DNA of 64,000 bases from an uncultured Lactobacillus sp. (lineage in GTDB: Bacteria > Bacillota > Bacilli > Lactobacillales > Lactobacillaceae), in assembly GCA_937874185.1 (NCBI GenBank), contig CALNAK010000035.1, positions 72,611-136,610 on the forward strand, written 5' to 3'. The notes beneath the pieces are model-generated. The model saw only the letters and a list, made by a program, of their open reading frames with translations, ran no database searches and was not told where the DNA came from. Made by a program: the position numbers and the translations under genes. Positions 35,995 through 45,324 of the stretch are shown here, piece after piece; position 1 is the first letter of the stretch; every line of letters starts with the position of its first letter.

Positions 35995-38565
35995 ATGGCA
36001 GATCATAGAATAGAAAATGTTAACTTGACAGAAGTCATGAAGAATTCCTTCGTTGACTACGCTGCCAGTGTTATCGTGTCACGTGCGCTACCTGACGTTC
36101 GTGATGGTCTAAAACCAGTTCATCGCCGTATTCTTTATGGTATGAACGAATTAGGTGTAACGCCTGACAAACCTTACAAGAAGAGTGCTCGTTTTGTTGG
36201 TGACATCATGGGTAAATATCACCCCCATGGGGATTCAGCTATTTACGAATCTATGGTAAGAATGGCGCAGGATTTCAGTTATCGTTATCCATTGGTTGAT
36301 GGACATGGTAACTTTGGATCAATTGATGGTGATCCACCTGCCGCTATGCGTTATACCGAAGCTCGTATGAGTAAGATGGCGGTTGAAATGTTGCGAGATA
36401 TCAACAAAGATACTGTTGATCTTGTTCCTAACTACGATGGTGAAGAAAAAGAACCAATGGTTTTACCAGCTAGATTCCCTAACCTTTTGGTTAATGGTGC
36501 AACTGGTATCGCCGTTGGTATGACAACTAATATTCCATCACATAACTTGAAAGAAGTTATTGATGCATTACACATTTTGATGAGAAATCCTGATGCAACA
36601 GTAGCTGACTTAATGAAAGTTATTCCTGGACCTGATTTTCCAACTGGTGGTATTATCATGGGCCGTTCTGGTATCAGAAAAGCTTATGAGACTGGTAAAG
36701 GAACAATCATTCTTCGTGCTAAAGTTGACATCGTTACGAAGAAGAGTGGTGCTGAACAAATCATCGTTACCGAACTTCCATACATGGTCAATAAAGCTCG
36801 TCTTGTTGAAAGAATTGCTGAATTGGCACGTGAAAAGAAGCTTGAAGGTATCACTGATTTGAACGATGAATCAGATCGTGAAGGTATGCGTATCGTTATC
36901 GATCTTCGTCGTGATATGAGTGCCTCAGTTGTCTTGAACAACCTTTACAAATTAACTCAACTTCAAATTTCATATGGTATCAACATGGTTGCCATCGTTG
37001 GTAAGACACCACGAGTATTTACTTTAAAGGGTGTACTTGTTGAATACTTGAAACATCAAGAAGTTGTTATTAGAAGAAGAACTGAATTTGAATTGAAACG
37101 TGCTAAAGCGCGTGCTCATATTCTTGAAGGTTTAAGAATTGCTTTGGATCATATTGATGAAATCATCAAAATTATCCGTGGTTCAGAAACTTCAGTTATT
37201 GCTAAACAAACTTTGATGGATAGTTACAAACTATCTGACAAACAATCACAAGCTATCCTTGATATGCGTTTGGTTCGTTTGACAGGTTTGGAACGTGATA
37301 AGGTTGAGGCTGAATATCAAGATCTTCTAGTAAAAATCGCTGATTATGAGGACATTTTGGCTAAGCCAGAACGTGTTGATAAGATTATTTATGATGAATT
37401 GCTAGAAATTCAAGAAAAATTCGGTGATCCAAGAAGAACTGAAATTCGTGCTAGTGAAGTTGCTAACATCGAAGATGAAGATCTTATTGAAGAAGAAAAT
37501 ATCCTAATCGTTTTGACACATAATGGATACATCAAACGTTTATCTGCTGATGAATTCCGTGTTCAAAATCGTGGAGGCCGTGGTGTCCAAGGAATGGGTA
37601 TTCATGATGATGATTTCATTGAACAAATGATTTATACATCAACACATGACCGTCTCTTGTTCTTTACCAACGCTGGTAAGGTATATCGTATCAAGGGCTA
37701 CGAAGTCCCTGAATATGGCCGTACAGCTAAAGGAATCCCCGTTATCAACCTTCTAAACATTGAGAAGGGTGAAAAGATTGAGACTGTTATTAATGTCGAT
37801 AGGGATGTTGACCGTGATAACTCATTCTTATTCTTCGTTACTAAGTATGGAACTGTTAAACGTACACCAGTTAATGACTTTGCTAACATCAGACATTCTG
37901 GTTTACGTGCAATCACACTTAAAGACGAAGATGAACTTAACAATGTTTTCCTAACTGACGGTAGTAAAGTTATCGTTATCGGAACTCACAAGGGTTATGC
38001 CGTAACATTTAAGGAAAGCGATGTTCGTCCTATGGGAAGAACTGCTGCCGGTGTTCGTGGTATCAAACTTCGTGAAGAAGATTATGTTGTTGGTTCTTCA
38101 ATCGCCGAAGAAGGTCAAGAAATCTTAACTATCTCTGAAAAGGGTTATGGTAAGAGAACTTCTGTCAGTGAATATCCAGTCAAAGGTCGTGGTGGTAAAG
38201 GTATCAAGACTGCTAATGTTACCGAAAAGAATGGGCCAATCGCTGGTTTGACTATTGTTAATGGTGATGAAGATATCATGTTGATCACTGATAAAGGTGT
38301 CATGATTCGTTTCGACGTGCAAAGCGTTTCACAAACAGGTCGTGCCACACTTGGTGTCAGATTGATCAAGGTTGATGATTCTTCAATCGTTTCAACTATG
38401 GCTAAAATTGCCGATGATTCAGAAGATGAAGATTCAGATTCTGAATCTGATACAGAAACAAACCCAGATACAACAACTGATACTGGAGATACAAACGTTG
38501 ATTCTGATTCAAATGATGACTCTACTGACGATTCATCTGACGACGATAATACAGATAATGAATAA
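35995..38565 (+). CDS. gyrA: DNA gyrase subunit A with long acidic tail
   Basis: 856 residues. The breakage-reunion domain has the catalytic Tyr in MRYTEARMSKMA. The quinolone-determining region KYHPHGDSAIYESMVRMAQ carries the sensitive-type Ser and Glu. The C-terminal beta-pinwheel includes the GyrA box QNRGGRGVQGMG. After about residue 800 a roughly 50-residue Asp/Ser/Thr tail (DSEDEDSDSESDTE..., ending DDDNTDNE) is added. Acidic tails of GyrA can tune DNA wrapping in other bacteria; here that is inference. It follows gyrB by 16 bp. Confidence 0.98.
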   Translation: MADHRIENVNLTEVMKNSFVDYAASVIVSRALPDVRDGLKPVHRRILYGMNELGVTPDKPYKKSARFVGDIMGKYHPHGDSAIYESMVRMAQDFSYRYPLVDGHGNFGSIDGDPPAAMRYTEARMSKMAVEMLRDINKDTVDLVPNYDGEEKEPMVLPARFPNLLVNGATGIAVGMTTNIPSHNLKEVIDALHILMRNPDATVADLMKVIPGPDFPTGGIIMGRSGIRKAYETGKGTIILRAKVDIVTKKSGAEQIIVTELPYMVNKARLVERIAELAREKKLEGITDLNDESDREGMRIVIDLRRDMSASVVLNNLYKLTQLQISYGINMVAIVGKTPRVFTLKGVLVEYLKHQEVVIRRRTEFELKRAKARAHILEGLRIALDHIDEIIKIIRGSETSVIAKQTLMDSYKLSDKQSQAILDMRLVRLTGLERDKVEAEYQDLLVKIADYEDILAKPERVDKIIYDELLEIQEKFGDPRRTEIRASEVANIEDEDLIEEENILIVLTHNGYIKRLSADEFRVQNRGGRGVQGMGIHDDDFIEQMIYTSTHDRLLFFTNAGKVYRIKGYEVPEYGRTAKGIPVINLLNIEKGEKIETVINVDRDVDRDNSFLFFVTKYGTVKRTPVNDFANIRHSGLRAITLKDEDELNNVFLTDGSKVIVIGTHKGYAVTFKESDVRPMGRTAAGVRGIKLREEDYVVGSSIAEEGQEILTISEKGYGKRTSVSEYPVKGRGGKGIKTANVTEKNGPIAGLTIVNGDEDIMLITDKGVMIRFDVQSVSQTGRATLGVRLIKVDDSSIVSTMAKIADDSEDEDSDSESDTETNPDTTTDTGDTNVDSDSNDDSTDDSSDDDNTDNE

Positions 38566-38573
38566 AAATTAAT

Positions 38574-38640
38574 CGTTTCTGCGTAATTTGATTATGTATT
38601 CCTCAAGAGGGTACGTGTCAGGCAGAAACGTTTTTTATTT
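38574..38640 (+). terminator. gyrA terminator
   Basis: CGTTTCTGC (38574-38582) and GCAGAAACG (38622-38630) pair across a 39-nt loop, followed by T6. Confidence 0.75.
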
Positions 38641-38714
38641 AAAGTAGTTCTAGTAATTGTAGTGGGTTTATGATAAAATCATAATTTGTGAGTATAAAAT
38701 GCAGTTAATTTATG

Positions 38715-38753
38715 CTCCTTGTTCCATTAATGGAACCACTAGACCATAAGGAG
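38715..38753 (+). promoter_or_regulatory. rpsF leader hairpin that can hide the ribosome binding site
   Basis: CTCCTT (38715-38720) is complementary to AAGGAG (38748-38753), the rpsF ribosome binding site. Between them GTTCCATTAATGGAAC folds on itself. This is a plausible S6:S18 autoregulatory leader of the kind known ahead of rpsF operons; binding by S6:S18 is inferred. Confidence 0.55.
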
Positions 38754-38764
38754 GTGTACAGTCC

Positions 38765-39061
38765 ATGACTGAAGCACATTACGAAATCACATATATCATC
38801 AAACCTGATATTGAAGAAGACGCAAAGAAGGTATTAATCGATCGTTACGATAAGATTCTTACTGACAACGGCGCCAAAGTAATCGAATCAAAAGACTGGG
38901 AAAAGAAACGCTTAGCATACGAAATTGCTAACTACAAAGAAGGTATCTACCATATTGTTAAGGCAGATGCTGAAAACGATGCAGCAATTAACGAATTTGA
39001 CCGTCTTTCAAAGATCGATGACAGCATTCTTCGTCATATGATCATTAGACGTGAAAACTAG
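38765..39061 (+). CDS. rpsF: Ribosomal protein S6
   Basis: 98 residues. YEITYIIKPDIEEDAKKVLIDRY and GAKVIESKDWEKKRLAYEI are diagnostic for S6, and SILRHMIIRREN ends it. Component of the 30S platform that binds with S18. First gene of the rpsF-ssb-rpsR operon, preceded by the leader hairpin. Confidence 0.98.
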   Translation: MTEAHYEITYIIKPDIEEDAKKVLIDRYDKILTDNGAKVIESKDWEKKRLAYEIANYKEGIYHIVKADAENDAAINEFDRLSKIDDSILRHMIIRREN

Positions 39062-39098
39062 TTTTGTTTCACGTGAAACAATTTAAGGAGGCAGATTA

Positions 39099-39680
39099 AT
39101 GATTAATAGAGTAGTTCTAGTTGGACGCCTGACACGTGACCCTGAATTGAAATACACTGCCAATGGAGCGGCTGTTGCTAGCTTTACGGTTGCTGTAAAT
39201 CGATCATTTACGAATGCTCAAGGAGAGCGTGAAGCCGATTTTATCAATTGTGTTATTTGGAGAAAGGCTGCCGAGAACTTTTCAAACTTCACTAATAAAG
39301 GTTCACTTGTTGGAATTGATGGACGTCTTCAAACACGTTCATATGAAAATCAACAAGGCCAAAGAGTTTATGTAACTGAGGTAGTTGTTGAAAACTTCTC
39401 ATTACTTGAATCTCGTTCTGAAGCTGAGAGAAGAAATTCTGGTAGTTCCAATAATTCTTCAAATCAATCATCTAACTATAATCGACCAAGTCAATCAAAT
39501 CAGTCTCCATTTGGTGGGAACAATAGTAACCAGCAAAATGGTAACAATAACCAACCAAGCAATAACAATAGTAATAACAGCAACAATAATCAATCTAACA
39601 ATTCAAACAACAATATGAGTGATCCATTTGCTGACAACAGTAAACCGATCGACATATCTGATGATGATTTACCATTTTAA
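39099..39680 (+). CDS. ssb: Single-stranded DNA-binding protein
   Basis: 193 residues. OB fold over about residues 1-108: MINRVVLVGRLTRDPELKYT, NCVIWRKAAEN, VGIDGRLQTRSYENQ. Then an Asn/Gln/Ser-rich low-complexity linker (about 115-175) and the acidic tip DISDDDLPF, the docking site for replication and repair partners. Within the conserved rpsF-ssb-rpsR operon. The Asn-rich linker is longer than average but normal for lactobacilli. Confidence 0.98.
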   Translation: MINRVVLVGRLTRDPELKYTANGAAVASFTVAVNRSFTNAQGEREADFINCVIWRKAAENFSNFTNKGSLVGIDGRLQTRSYENQQGQRVYVTEVVVENFSLLESRSEAERRNSGSSNNSSNQSSNYNRPSQSNQSPFGGNNSNQQNGNNNQPSNNNSNNSNNNQSNNSNNNMSDPFADNSKPIDISDDDLPF

Positions 39681-39709
39681 AATTAAAAATATAGAAGGGA
39701 GCATTTATA

Positions 39710-39946
39710 ATGGCCCAACAAAGAAGAGGCGGACGTAGAAGACGTAAAGTTGACTTCATCGCTGCTAACCATATCGAATACATCGACTACAAGGATACAG
39801 ACTTACTTAAGAGATTTATCTCAGAACGTGGTAAAATCCTACCTAGACGTGTTACTGGTACAAGTGCTAAGAACCAAAGAATGCTTACAATCGCTATCAA
39901 GCGTGCAAGAATCATGGCTCTATTACCATTCGTTGCTGAAGACTAA
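39710..39946 (+). CDS. rpsR: Ribosomal protein S18
   Basis: 78 residues. The basic start RRGGRRRRKVDFI, the core IDYKDTDLLKRFISERGKI and LPRRVTGTSAKNQRMLTIAIKRARIMALLPF are diagnostic. Partner of S6 in the 30S platform and in feedback on the operon leader. Followed by a strong terminator and an A-family repeat. Confidence 0.98.
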   Translation: MAQQRRGGRRRRKVDFIAANHIEYIDYKDTDLLKRFISERGKILPRRVTGTSAKNQRMLTIAIKRARIMALLPFVAED

Positions 39947-39962
39947 TTCTTTTGCAATTTAA

Positions 39963-39995
39963 AAAGACTACTTTTGAGAGTAGTCTTTTTTTTTT
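39963..39995 (+). terminator. rpsR terminator
   Basis: AAAGACTAC and GTAGTCTTT stem followed by a long T tract. Confidence 0.9.
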
Positions 39996-40014
39996 GCCCT
40001 TTTTTCTTGGGGTT

Positions 40015-40160
40015 GCCGTCTTCCACAAAAATTGGAATTTGGCTGGAACGTAGTGGGCACGACTTGGAACTAATTCCAAGCTCGGCCTTTTTCTAACCTG
40101 ATTTCGTCAGCTAAGAAAAAATTCACTACTTAGCCAATTCCAATTTTTGTTCCAGACTGG
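40015..40160 (+). repeat. Dispersed structured repeat, family A copy 1
   Basis: 146 bp, from GCCGTCTTCCACAAAAATT to TTGTTCCAGACTGG. The outer arms CAAAAATTGGAATTTGGCT and AGCCAATTCCAATTTTTG pair, then GTAGTG with CACTAC. Inside are CTTGGAA/TTCCAAG and a CTGATTTCGTCAG hairpin. It follows the rpsR terminator in the same orientation. The remaining gap up to 40406 carries the palindromic promoter. Confidence 0.88.
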
Positions 40161-40309
40161 ATCACGTTAAAGTAGTTTGCATTACTTCTGTAATTAAGTT
40201 TTATTTATAAACAATGTGGATAAGTTATCTGGTATATAAAGAAATTATTTAAACTGCTTCGTGTGAAAACGTTTTATTTATTCTACGGTAGAACATCCCT
40301 ACCAAACTC

Positions 40310-40381
40310 AAAAAGTCATATATATTTGACATAAGTCTTAAATGGTTATATCATTTAGATGTCAAATATATATGACTTTTT
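40310..40381 (+). promoter_or_regulatory. Promoter embedded in a perfect 23-bp inverted repeat
   Basis: Arms at 40310-40332 and 40359-40381 (AAAAAGTCATATATATTTG... and its exact complement) flank 26 bp. TTGACA (40326-40331), 17 bp, TATCAT (40349-40354) make a near-consensus promoter, with the -35 in the left arm and the predicted start in the right arm. A likely operator for the HTH protein encoded just downstream. Confidence 0.7.
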
Positions 40382-40406
40382 TAAAAACAGAAATGAAGGA
40401 CGGATA

Positions 40407-40616
40407 ATGAATCAAGTTCGTAAATATCGTCGGGAACAAAAATTATCACAGATTGCATTAGCTGAAAAAATTGGTGTTGCTCGTCAGACGATTAATCTAA
40501 TTGAGAATGATAAATATAATCCTTCATTAGATTTATGTCTGAAATTGGCTTGGGCATTGAAGACTGATTTGAATACACTTTTTTGGAGGGATAAAGATGA
40601 AGGTAAAATGGAGTGA
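40407..40616 (+). CDS. Small XRE/Cro-type transcriptional regulator
   Basis: 69 residues, one helix-turn-helix domain: VRKYRREQKLSQIALAEKIG followed by VARQTINLIENDKYNPSLDLCLKLAWAL, close to the YozG/Cro pattern. The start at 40407 is preferred over the in-frame ATG at 40359, which lies in the palindrome, because AAGGACGG precedes it at proper spacing. Its end overlaps the next gene by 20 bp. It probably regulates itself and the membrane protein through the palindromic promoter. Confidence 0.88.
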   Translation: MNQVRKYRREQKLSQIALAEKIGVARQTINLIENDKYNPSLDLCLKLAWALKTDLNTLFWRDKDEGKME

Positions 40617-41142
40617 TCGAATCATTAAATGGTTCTTTGGGATACCAGGGATAGTTGATGAACGGATTAAGGTAGAGATAGGTCGTGCATCTATTAAAGC
40701 TTTAATCGGTATATTTATTTTTGAATTGGTTTTTAACGATATTATAATTACGATTGCTATGAGCGGTCGTATCACTGACTTCGAATCTTTTTTCTATATT
40801 ACAACTCTTATTCAAATATTAGCGATTCTTTCGATAATTGCTATGTTTACGATAATAGTGTTAAGACATCGTGGAGTAATTAGTGAAGAAGTATCCTCTG
40901 AAGGTAAAAATCAGGCAATCAATAGAATTAGGAACAAATGGTTGCGACTGGCTCCAATCGGTTTTATAATATTTTGGCTGCTGAATACTAGCCTTAATAT
41001 TGAAAACCAAAACTTTTTTAAAGTTATGTTTAGTTTGAAGGAGATAGTTGGTGCATTGATTTTCAGTATTATATTTTTCCCCATGATGTATTTCTATGAA
41101 AAAGGGAATATTCACGTAATTAAAGATGATAATAATGATTAA
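40597..41142 (+). CDS. Four-helix membrane protein paired with the XRE regulator (DUF3278-like)
   Basis: 181 residues with four hydrophobic segments (about 35-52, 66-90, 116-132, 148-165). The N-terminus KWSDRIIKWFFGIPGIVDERIKVEIGR is amphipathic and cytoplasmic. XRE regulator plus membrane protein pairs of this size, annotated DUF3278, are common in lactobacilli; my match is by pattern only. A ribosome binding site GGAGGG lies within the regulator gene. Function unknown. Confidence 0.75.
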   Translation: MKVKWSDRIIKWFFGIPGIVDERIKVEIGRASIKALIGIFIFELVFNDIIITIAMSGRITDFESFFYITTLIQILAILSIIAMFTIIVLRHRGVISEEVSSEGKNQAINRIRNKWLRLAPIGFIIFWLLNTSLNIENQNFFKVMFSLKEIVGALIFSIIFFPMMYFYEKGNIHVIKDDNND

Positions 41143-41186
41143 CAGAGCAAGACAGAACACGTTCGTTATCTGAGCATAAATGTAAA

Positions 41187-41270
41187 TATACGGTAACTCG
41201 ATTTTGGGTTACCGTATATTTTGGATTAAGCGAAGTGAAGTTGTGTTTTGTCCCGGCATCTACGCGGTAA
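41187..41270 (+). repeat. Repeat family B copy 2, terminator-like
   Basis: AATATACGGTAACTC and GGGTTACCGTATATT form a stem around GATTTT, followed by TTTGGATTAAGCGAAGTG, which resembles the sequence after the 7999 hairpin. It ends the XRE/membrane-protein unit. The rest of the 41143-41447 gap shows no gene. Confidence 0.7.
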
Positions 41271-41447
41271 GTTTAAGTAACAGTCATATCAATTTCTTTA
41301 TTATTTTATTAATAATGTAGTGTGAAAAAGACATCAGTAAAGCTTTTTATTTCAGTAACTTCTACACGAAAATTCAGATAACATATTATGCGGAAAGAAC
41401 ATGTCGGCTGTGATAAAATTAAGAGGTATATCTAAGAGGGGACTAAT

Positions 41448-43451
41448 ATGAAAAAGCTAAAGTCTAATCTGAAATTCTTCCTTTCGAGAGTTGATCATTC
41501 AACTCAACTTACGGCAGTTTCTCTGATTGTTATGTTATTGTCGATATTAGTTGTTGGTTTGGTTCACGGTTCTGTAGCCGGTTATATTCAGGCCATACTT
41601 ATTATAATTTCGTTAATTTTGTTCGTATACCTGTTCTTGCTTTTGGGTGAAAAGGCAGGTAAGTATACTAACAACCTACAATATCGAATTGATCGTGGAA
41701 CAGATAACAGTTTTGTAGAGTATCCACTAGGAATACTTTTATACGATACTGAGAAACAGATTCAATGGGTTAACCCTTATTTTGTTGAGAAAACGGGGTT
41801 CAATCCATCTAACAGCATGAATGTCAGTGATATATCGTCAGATCTTGTCGAATTGATCGATGATGAGAAACATGCTGATAGTTCAACAATTCAAATTGAT
41901 GATAAATACTTCTTAGTACAAGTCCAAAATGAATTGCAAGTTATCTATTTATTTGATATCACGCACTATTCTAAAATTGAGAATAGGTATGAGGGGAATC
42001 GTTCAGTAATTGGCCAAGTTTATTTGGATAATTACGCTGAAATAACTCAATCAATGAGTGATCGAGACATTTCTAATTTGGATAACTATATAACTAACGA
42101 GTTAGCCAACTGGGCTTCTAAAGAGCAGATGTTCTTGAAACGAATTGATGATGACCATTTCTTCATCATGGCTTACACAGGCCGTATTTTTAACATGGAA
42201 AAGAATGGTTTCAATATCCTTGATACGATTCGTGAATATACATCCCAACAAAATGTTCCTTTAACATTGAGCATGGGCTTCTCTTATGGGGTCGACGACT
42301 TGCATAAGTTAAATGATGAAGCACAAAAAGATCTCAACTTAGCTTTAGGGCGTGGTGGAGATCAAGTTGTTGTTAAGGAAATTGATGAAAAAGCTCGTTT
42401 CTATGGTGGTAATACTGATCCGATGGAGAAGAGAACTCGTGTCCGTGCTCGGATGATCAGTGAGGCCTTACAAGAGTTATTCAAAGATAGTGATCAAGTT
42501 ATTGTTATGGGACACTCGCACCCTGATATGGATGTTTTGGGGTCTTCATTAGGTATCAGACGGATTGCTATTATGAATAACACTCCATGTAAGATCGTTA
42601 TCAATCCTAATACTCTGCATTCTGACGTTAGTCGTTTGTTGGGTATGATCGATAAGGACCCTGAGATTAAGAAAGATATCTTAACACCAGAAGAATCAAT
42701 TGCTATTAAGACACCTAAGACTTTGATTGTTATGGTCGACCACTCAAAGGAAAGTATTTCAATTAACCCTGATTTATTTAAGGGTGAAAATGAAAAAATC
42801 GTTGTTATCGATCACCATAGACGTGGTGAGGAATTCCCAGAGAATCCTATGTTGACCTATATTGAACCATACGCATCATCAGCCAGTGAATTGATTACTG
42901 AAATGCTTGAATATCAACCTAAGAACAAGAAGGCAATTGAGAAACTTGAGGCAACTGCTTTACTTGCTGGTATTACAGTTGATACCAAATCATTCTCACT
43001 CAGAACTGGTACAAGAACTTTTGATGCAGCTAGTTACTTACGTTCTGTTGGTGCTGATGAAAAGATTATTCAAAATGTCTTGAAAGAGAATATTGATTCA
43101 TTTATCCAAAAGAACCATTTGATTGAAACTGTTACAATGGTCAACAACAATATGGGTGTTTGTTTTGGTGAGGAAGACAAATCATATGATCCAGTTATTG
43201 TTGCCCAAGCAGCTGATACATTGTTATCATTAGATAATGTTGAAGCATCTTTTGTAATAAGTAAGCGTCCAGATGGTCGTGTTGGTATTTCAGCCCGTAG
43301 TTTAGGGAATGTGAATGTCCAGGTCATTATGGAGAAGCTCGGTGGTGGTGGTCACTTGTCTGATGCCGCTACACAAATTTCAGATTCAACAGTAGAAGAC
43401 GCCAAGGCACAATTGATTGCTGTATTGACTGATTCTGATAAGAAGAACTAA
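41448..43451 (+). CDS. gdpP: Cyclic-di-AMP phosphodiesterase GdpP
   Basis: 667 residues. Two N-terminal transmembrane helices (about 18-38 and 42-64), a PAS-like domain (90-150), a degenerate GGDEF domain (about 180-310) and a DHH/DHHA1 phosphodiesterase module with MGHSHPDMDVLGSS, VDHHRRGEEF and the late GGGGHLSDAA. It degrades c-di-AMP and so affects potassium, osmotic and cell-wall homeostasis. First gene before rplI and dnaB, the standard Firmicutes order. Confidence 0.97.
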   Translation: MKKLKSNLKFFLSRVDHSTQLTAVSLIVMLLSILVVGLVHGSVAGYIQAILIIISLILFVYLFLLLGEKAGKYTNNLQYRIDRGTDNSFVEYPLGILLYDTEKQIQWVNPYFVEKTGFNPSNSMNVSDISSDLVELIDDEKHADSSTIQIDDKYFLVQVQNELQVIYLFDITHYSKIENRYEGNRSVIGQVYLDNYAEITQSMSDRDISNLDNYITNELANWASKEQMFLKRIDDDHFFIMAYTGRIFNMEKNGFNILDTIREYTSQQNVPLTLSMGFSYGVDDLHKLNDEAQKDLNLALGRGGDQVVVKEIDEKARFYGGNTDPMEKRTRVRARMISEALQELFKDSDQVIVMGHSHPDMDVLGSSLGIRRIAIMNNTPCKIVINPNTLHSDVSRLLGMIDKDPEIKKDILTPEESIAIKTPKTLIVMVDHSKESISINPDLFKGENEKIVVIDHHRRGEEFPENPMLTYIEPYASSASELITEMLEYQPKNKKAIEKLEATALLAGITVDTKSFSLRTGTRTFDAASYLRSVGADEKIIQNVLKENIDSFIQKNHLIETVTMVNNNMGVCFGEEDKSYDPVIVAQAADTLLSLDNVEASFVISKRPDGRVGISARSLGNVNVQVIMEKLGGGGHLSDAATQISDSTVEDAKAQLIAVLTDSDKKN

Positions 43452-43464
43452 GAGGAGGATCATT

Positions 43465-43920
43465 ATGAAGGTTATTTTCCTAACGGATGTTAGAGGTAAA
43501 GGTAAGAAGGGTGAAGTAAAGAACGTTGCTTCAGGTTATGCCCAAAACTTTTTGATCAAGAACAACCAAGCTATTGAGGCTACTAAAGCTAATGTGGCAA
43601 AATTAAAGGCTGAACAAAATCGTGAAGCTAAAGACTATGCTGCAGAAAAGGCAGAAGCCGTAGTATTAAAGGGTAAAATTGAGGACGACAAGACAGTCGT
43701 TGAAATTTCTGCCAAATCAGGTGCTGATGGTCGTCTCTTTGGTTCAGTTACAACTAAAAAGATTGCTGAAGAACTTAAAAATCAATATGAAATGACAGTT
43801 GATAAACACAAAATGGTACTCTCTGATGGCATTAAGGCACTCGGTTACATCAATGTACCAGTTAAGCTTTTTGATGGCGTAGAGGCTACCATAAGAGTGC
43901 ACGTTGCTGAAAAGAAGTAG
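43465..43920 (+). CDS. rplI: Ribosomal protein L9
   Basis: 151 residues. The N-terminal MKVIFLTDVRGKGKKGEVKNV and GYAQNFLIKNNQA are diagnostic. A long connecting helix and C-terminal domain (GRLFGSVTTKKIAEEL) follow. Binds 23S rRNA at the base of the L1 stalk. Between gdpP and dnaB with short spacers. Confidence 0.98.
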   Translation: MKVIFLTDVRGKGKKGEVKNVASGYAQNFLIKNNQAIEATKANVAKLKAEQNREAKDYAAEKAEAVVLKGKIEDDKTVVEISAKSGADGRLFGSVTTKKIAEELKNQYEMTVDKHKMVLSDGIKALGYINVPVKLFDGVEATIRVHVAEKK

Positions 43921-43927
43921 GATATAA

Positions 43928-45304
43928 ATGAATAATGATATAACGTCAAGAATACCGCCCAATGATAAGGATGCTGAGCAAGCCGTATTAGGAGCGGTTT
44001 TTCTAAGTCAAGATGCTTTAATTGAAGCGATGGAATACGTTGACGCTGATGATTTTTATCAACATGCTAATCAATTAGTATTCCAAGCGATGATGAATTT
44101 GAACGATGCCGAAGATCCTGTCGATGTTGTTACAGTTCAAAATGAACTTGATAAATTGAATCAAGTTGAGGACGTCGGTGGAGTAAGTTATTTAGTTGAA
44201 TTATCTGAATCTGTTCCAACAGCTGCTAATACGACTTACTATGCCAAAATCGTTAAGAACAAATCAACTTTGAGAAGATTGATCAATGCTGCAACTAGTA
44301 TAGTTACACGCTCATTTGAACAAGATGATGACGTTGATAGTATTATTGACCAGTCAGAGAAGGACATTATGGATGTGTCTGAAAACCGTAATCACAAAGG
44401 TTTCAGACGAATTTCTGATGTTGTTAAATCTTCATTTGAAGAAATTGATAAGTTATATGATCAAGATAGTGATGTTACTGGTCTATCGACTGGATACAAA
44501 GATCTTGATGATATGACGACTGGTTTGCACAAAGATGAGTTGATTATTTTGGCAGCTCGTCCTGGTGTTGGTAAAACAGCCTTTGCATTGAACTTGGCGC
44601 AAAACGCTGCTACTAAATCTAACGCAACCGTAGCTATTTTCTCTTTGGAAATGGGTGCTGAATCACTTGTTAACCGTATGTTGTGTTCAGAAGGTAGTAT
44701 TGATGCCAATGCTTTGAGAACTGGTAAATTGGATGAGAATCAATGGAACAGTCTAGTTGTTGCCATGGGTAGTTTGTCACGGACTAACGTCTATATTGAC
44801 GATACCCCTGGTGTGAAGATGGCCGAAATCAGATCTAAGTGTCGTCGACTTTTGAAAGAAAGTGGTCACTTAGATCTCGTTATCATCGATTATTTACAAT
44901 TGATCGAAGGTACTGGTCAAGAAAATAGACAACAAGAAGTTTCAGTTATTTCTCGTAACTTAAAAAAATTAGCAAAAGAACTTCATGTTCCAGTAATCGC
45001 GCTATCACAGCTTTCTCGTGGTGTTGAAGCGCGTCAAGATAAGCGACCTATGTTGTCAGATATTCGTGAATCTGGTTCAATTGAACAGGATGCGGATATC
45101 GTTGCCTTCCTTTATCGTGATGATTATTATCGTGATGAAGACGGGGATGACAATGATAATCAGGAAGAGCCAGAGGACCAAGATGTTGGTGAGGTTGAAG
45201 TAATCATCAGTAAGAACCGTTCAGGTCCTCGTGGTACTGCCAAATTATTATTCGTGAAATCTTATAATAAGTTTTCATCGATAGCGAATATTCCAGAAAA
45301 TTAA
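43928..45304 (+). CDS. dnaB: Replicative DNA helicase DnaB
   Basis: 458 residues. The N-terminal domain is PPNDKDAEQAVLGAVFLSQDAL. RecA-like motor with Walker A LAARPGVGKTAFALNLA, Walker B LVIIDYLQLI, QLSRGVEARQDKRPMLSDIRESGSIEQDAD and the terminal KNRSGPRGTAKLLF. Hexameric 5'-3' helicase at the fork (called DnaC in Bacillus). 7 bp after rplI. Confidence 0.97.
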   Translation: MNNDITSRIPPNDKDAEQAVLGAVFLSQDALIEAMEYVDADDFYQHANQLVFQAMMNLNDAEDPVDVVTVQNELDKLNQVEDVGGVSYLVELSESVPTAANTTYYAKIVKNKSTLRRLINAATSIVTRSFEQDDDVDSIIDQSEKDIMDVSENRNHKGFRRISDVVKSSFEEIDKLYDQDSDVTGLSTGYKDLDDMTTGLHKDELIILAARPGVGKTAFALNLAQNAATKSNATVAIFSLEMGAESLVNRMLCSEGSIDANALRTGKLDENQWNSLVVAMGSLSRTNVYIDDTPGVKMAEIRSKCRRLLKESGHLDLVIIDYLQLIEGTGQENRQQEVSVISRNLKKLAKELHVPVIALSQLSRGVEARQDKRPMLSDIRESGSIEQDADIVAFLYRDDYYRDEDGDDNDNQEEPEDQDVGEVEVIISKNRSGPRGTAKLLFVKSYNKFSSIANIPEN

Positions 45305-45324
45305 ATAGTGTAGGTGTAGAAGAA

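Noticed and set aside
39385..39618. Out-of-frame ORF in ssb and similar long ORFs opposite gyrA, gyrB and dnaB
   Set aside because: They overlap well-supported genes entirely, have no ribosome binding sites and low-complexity translations.
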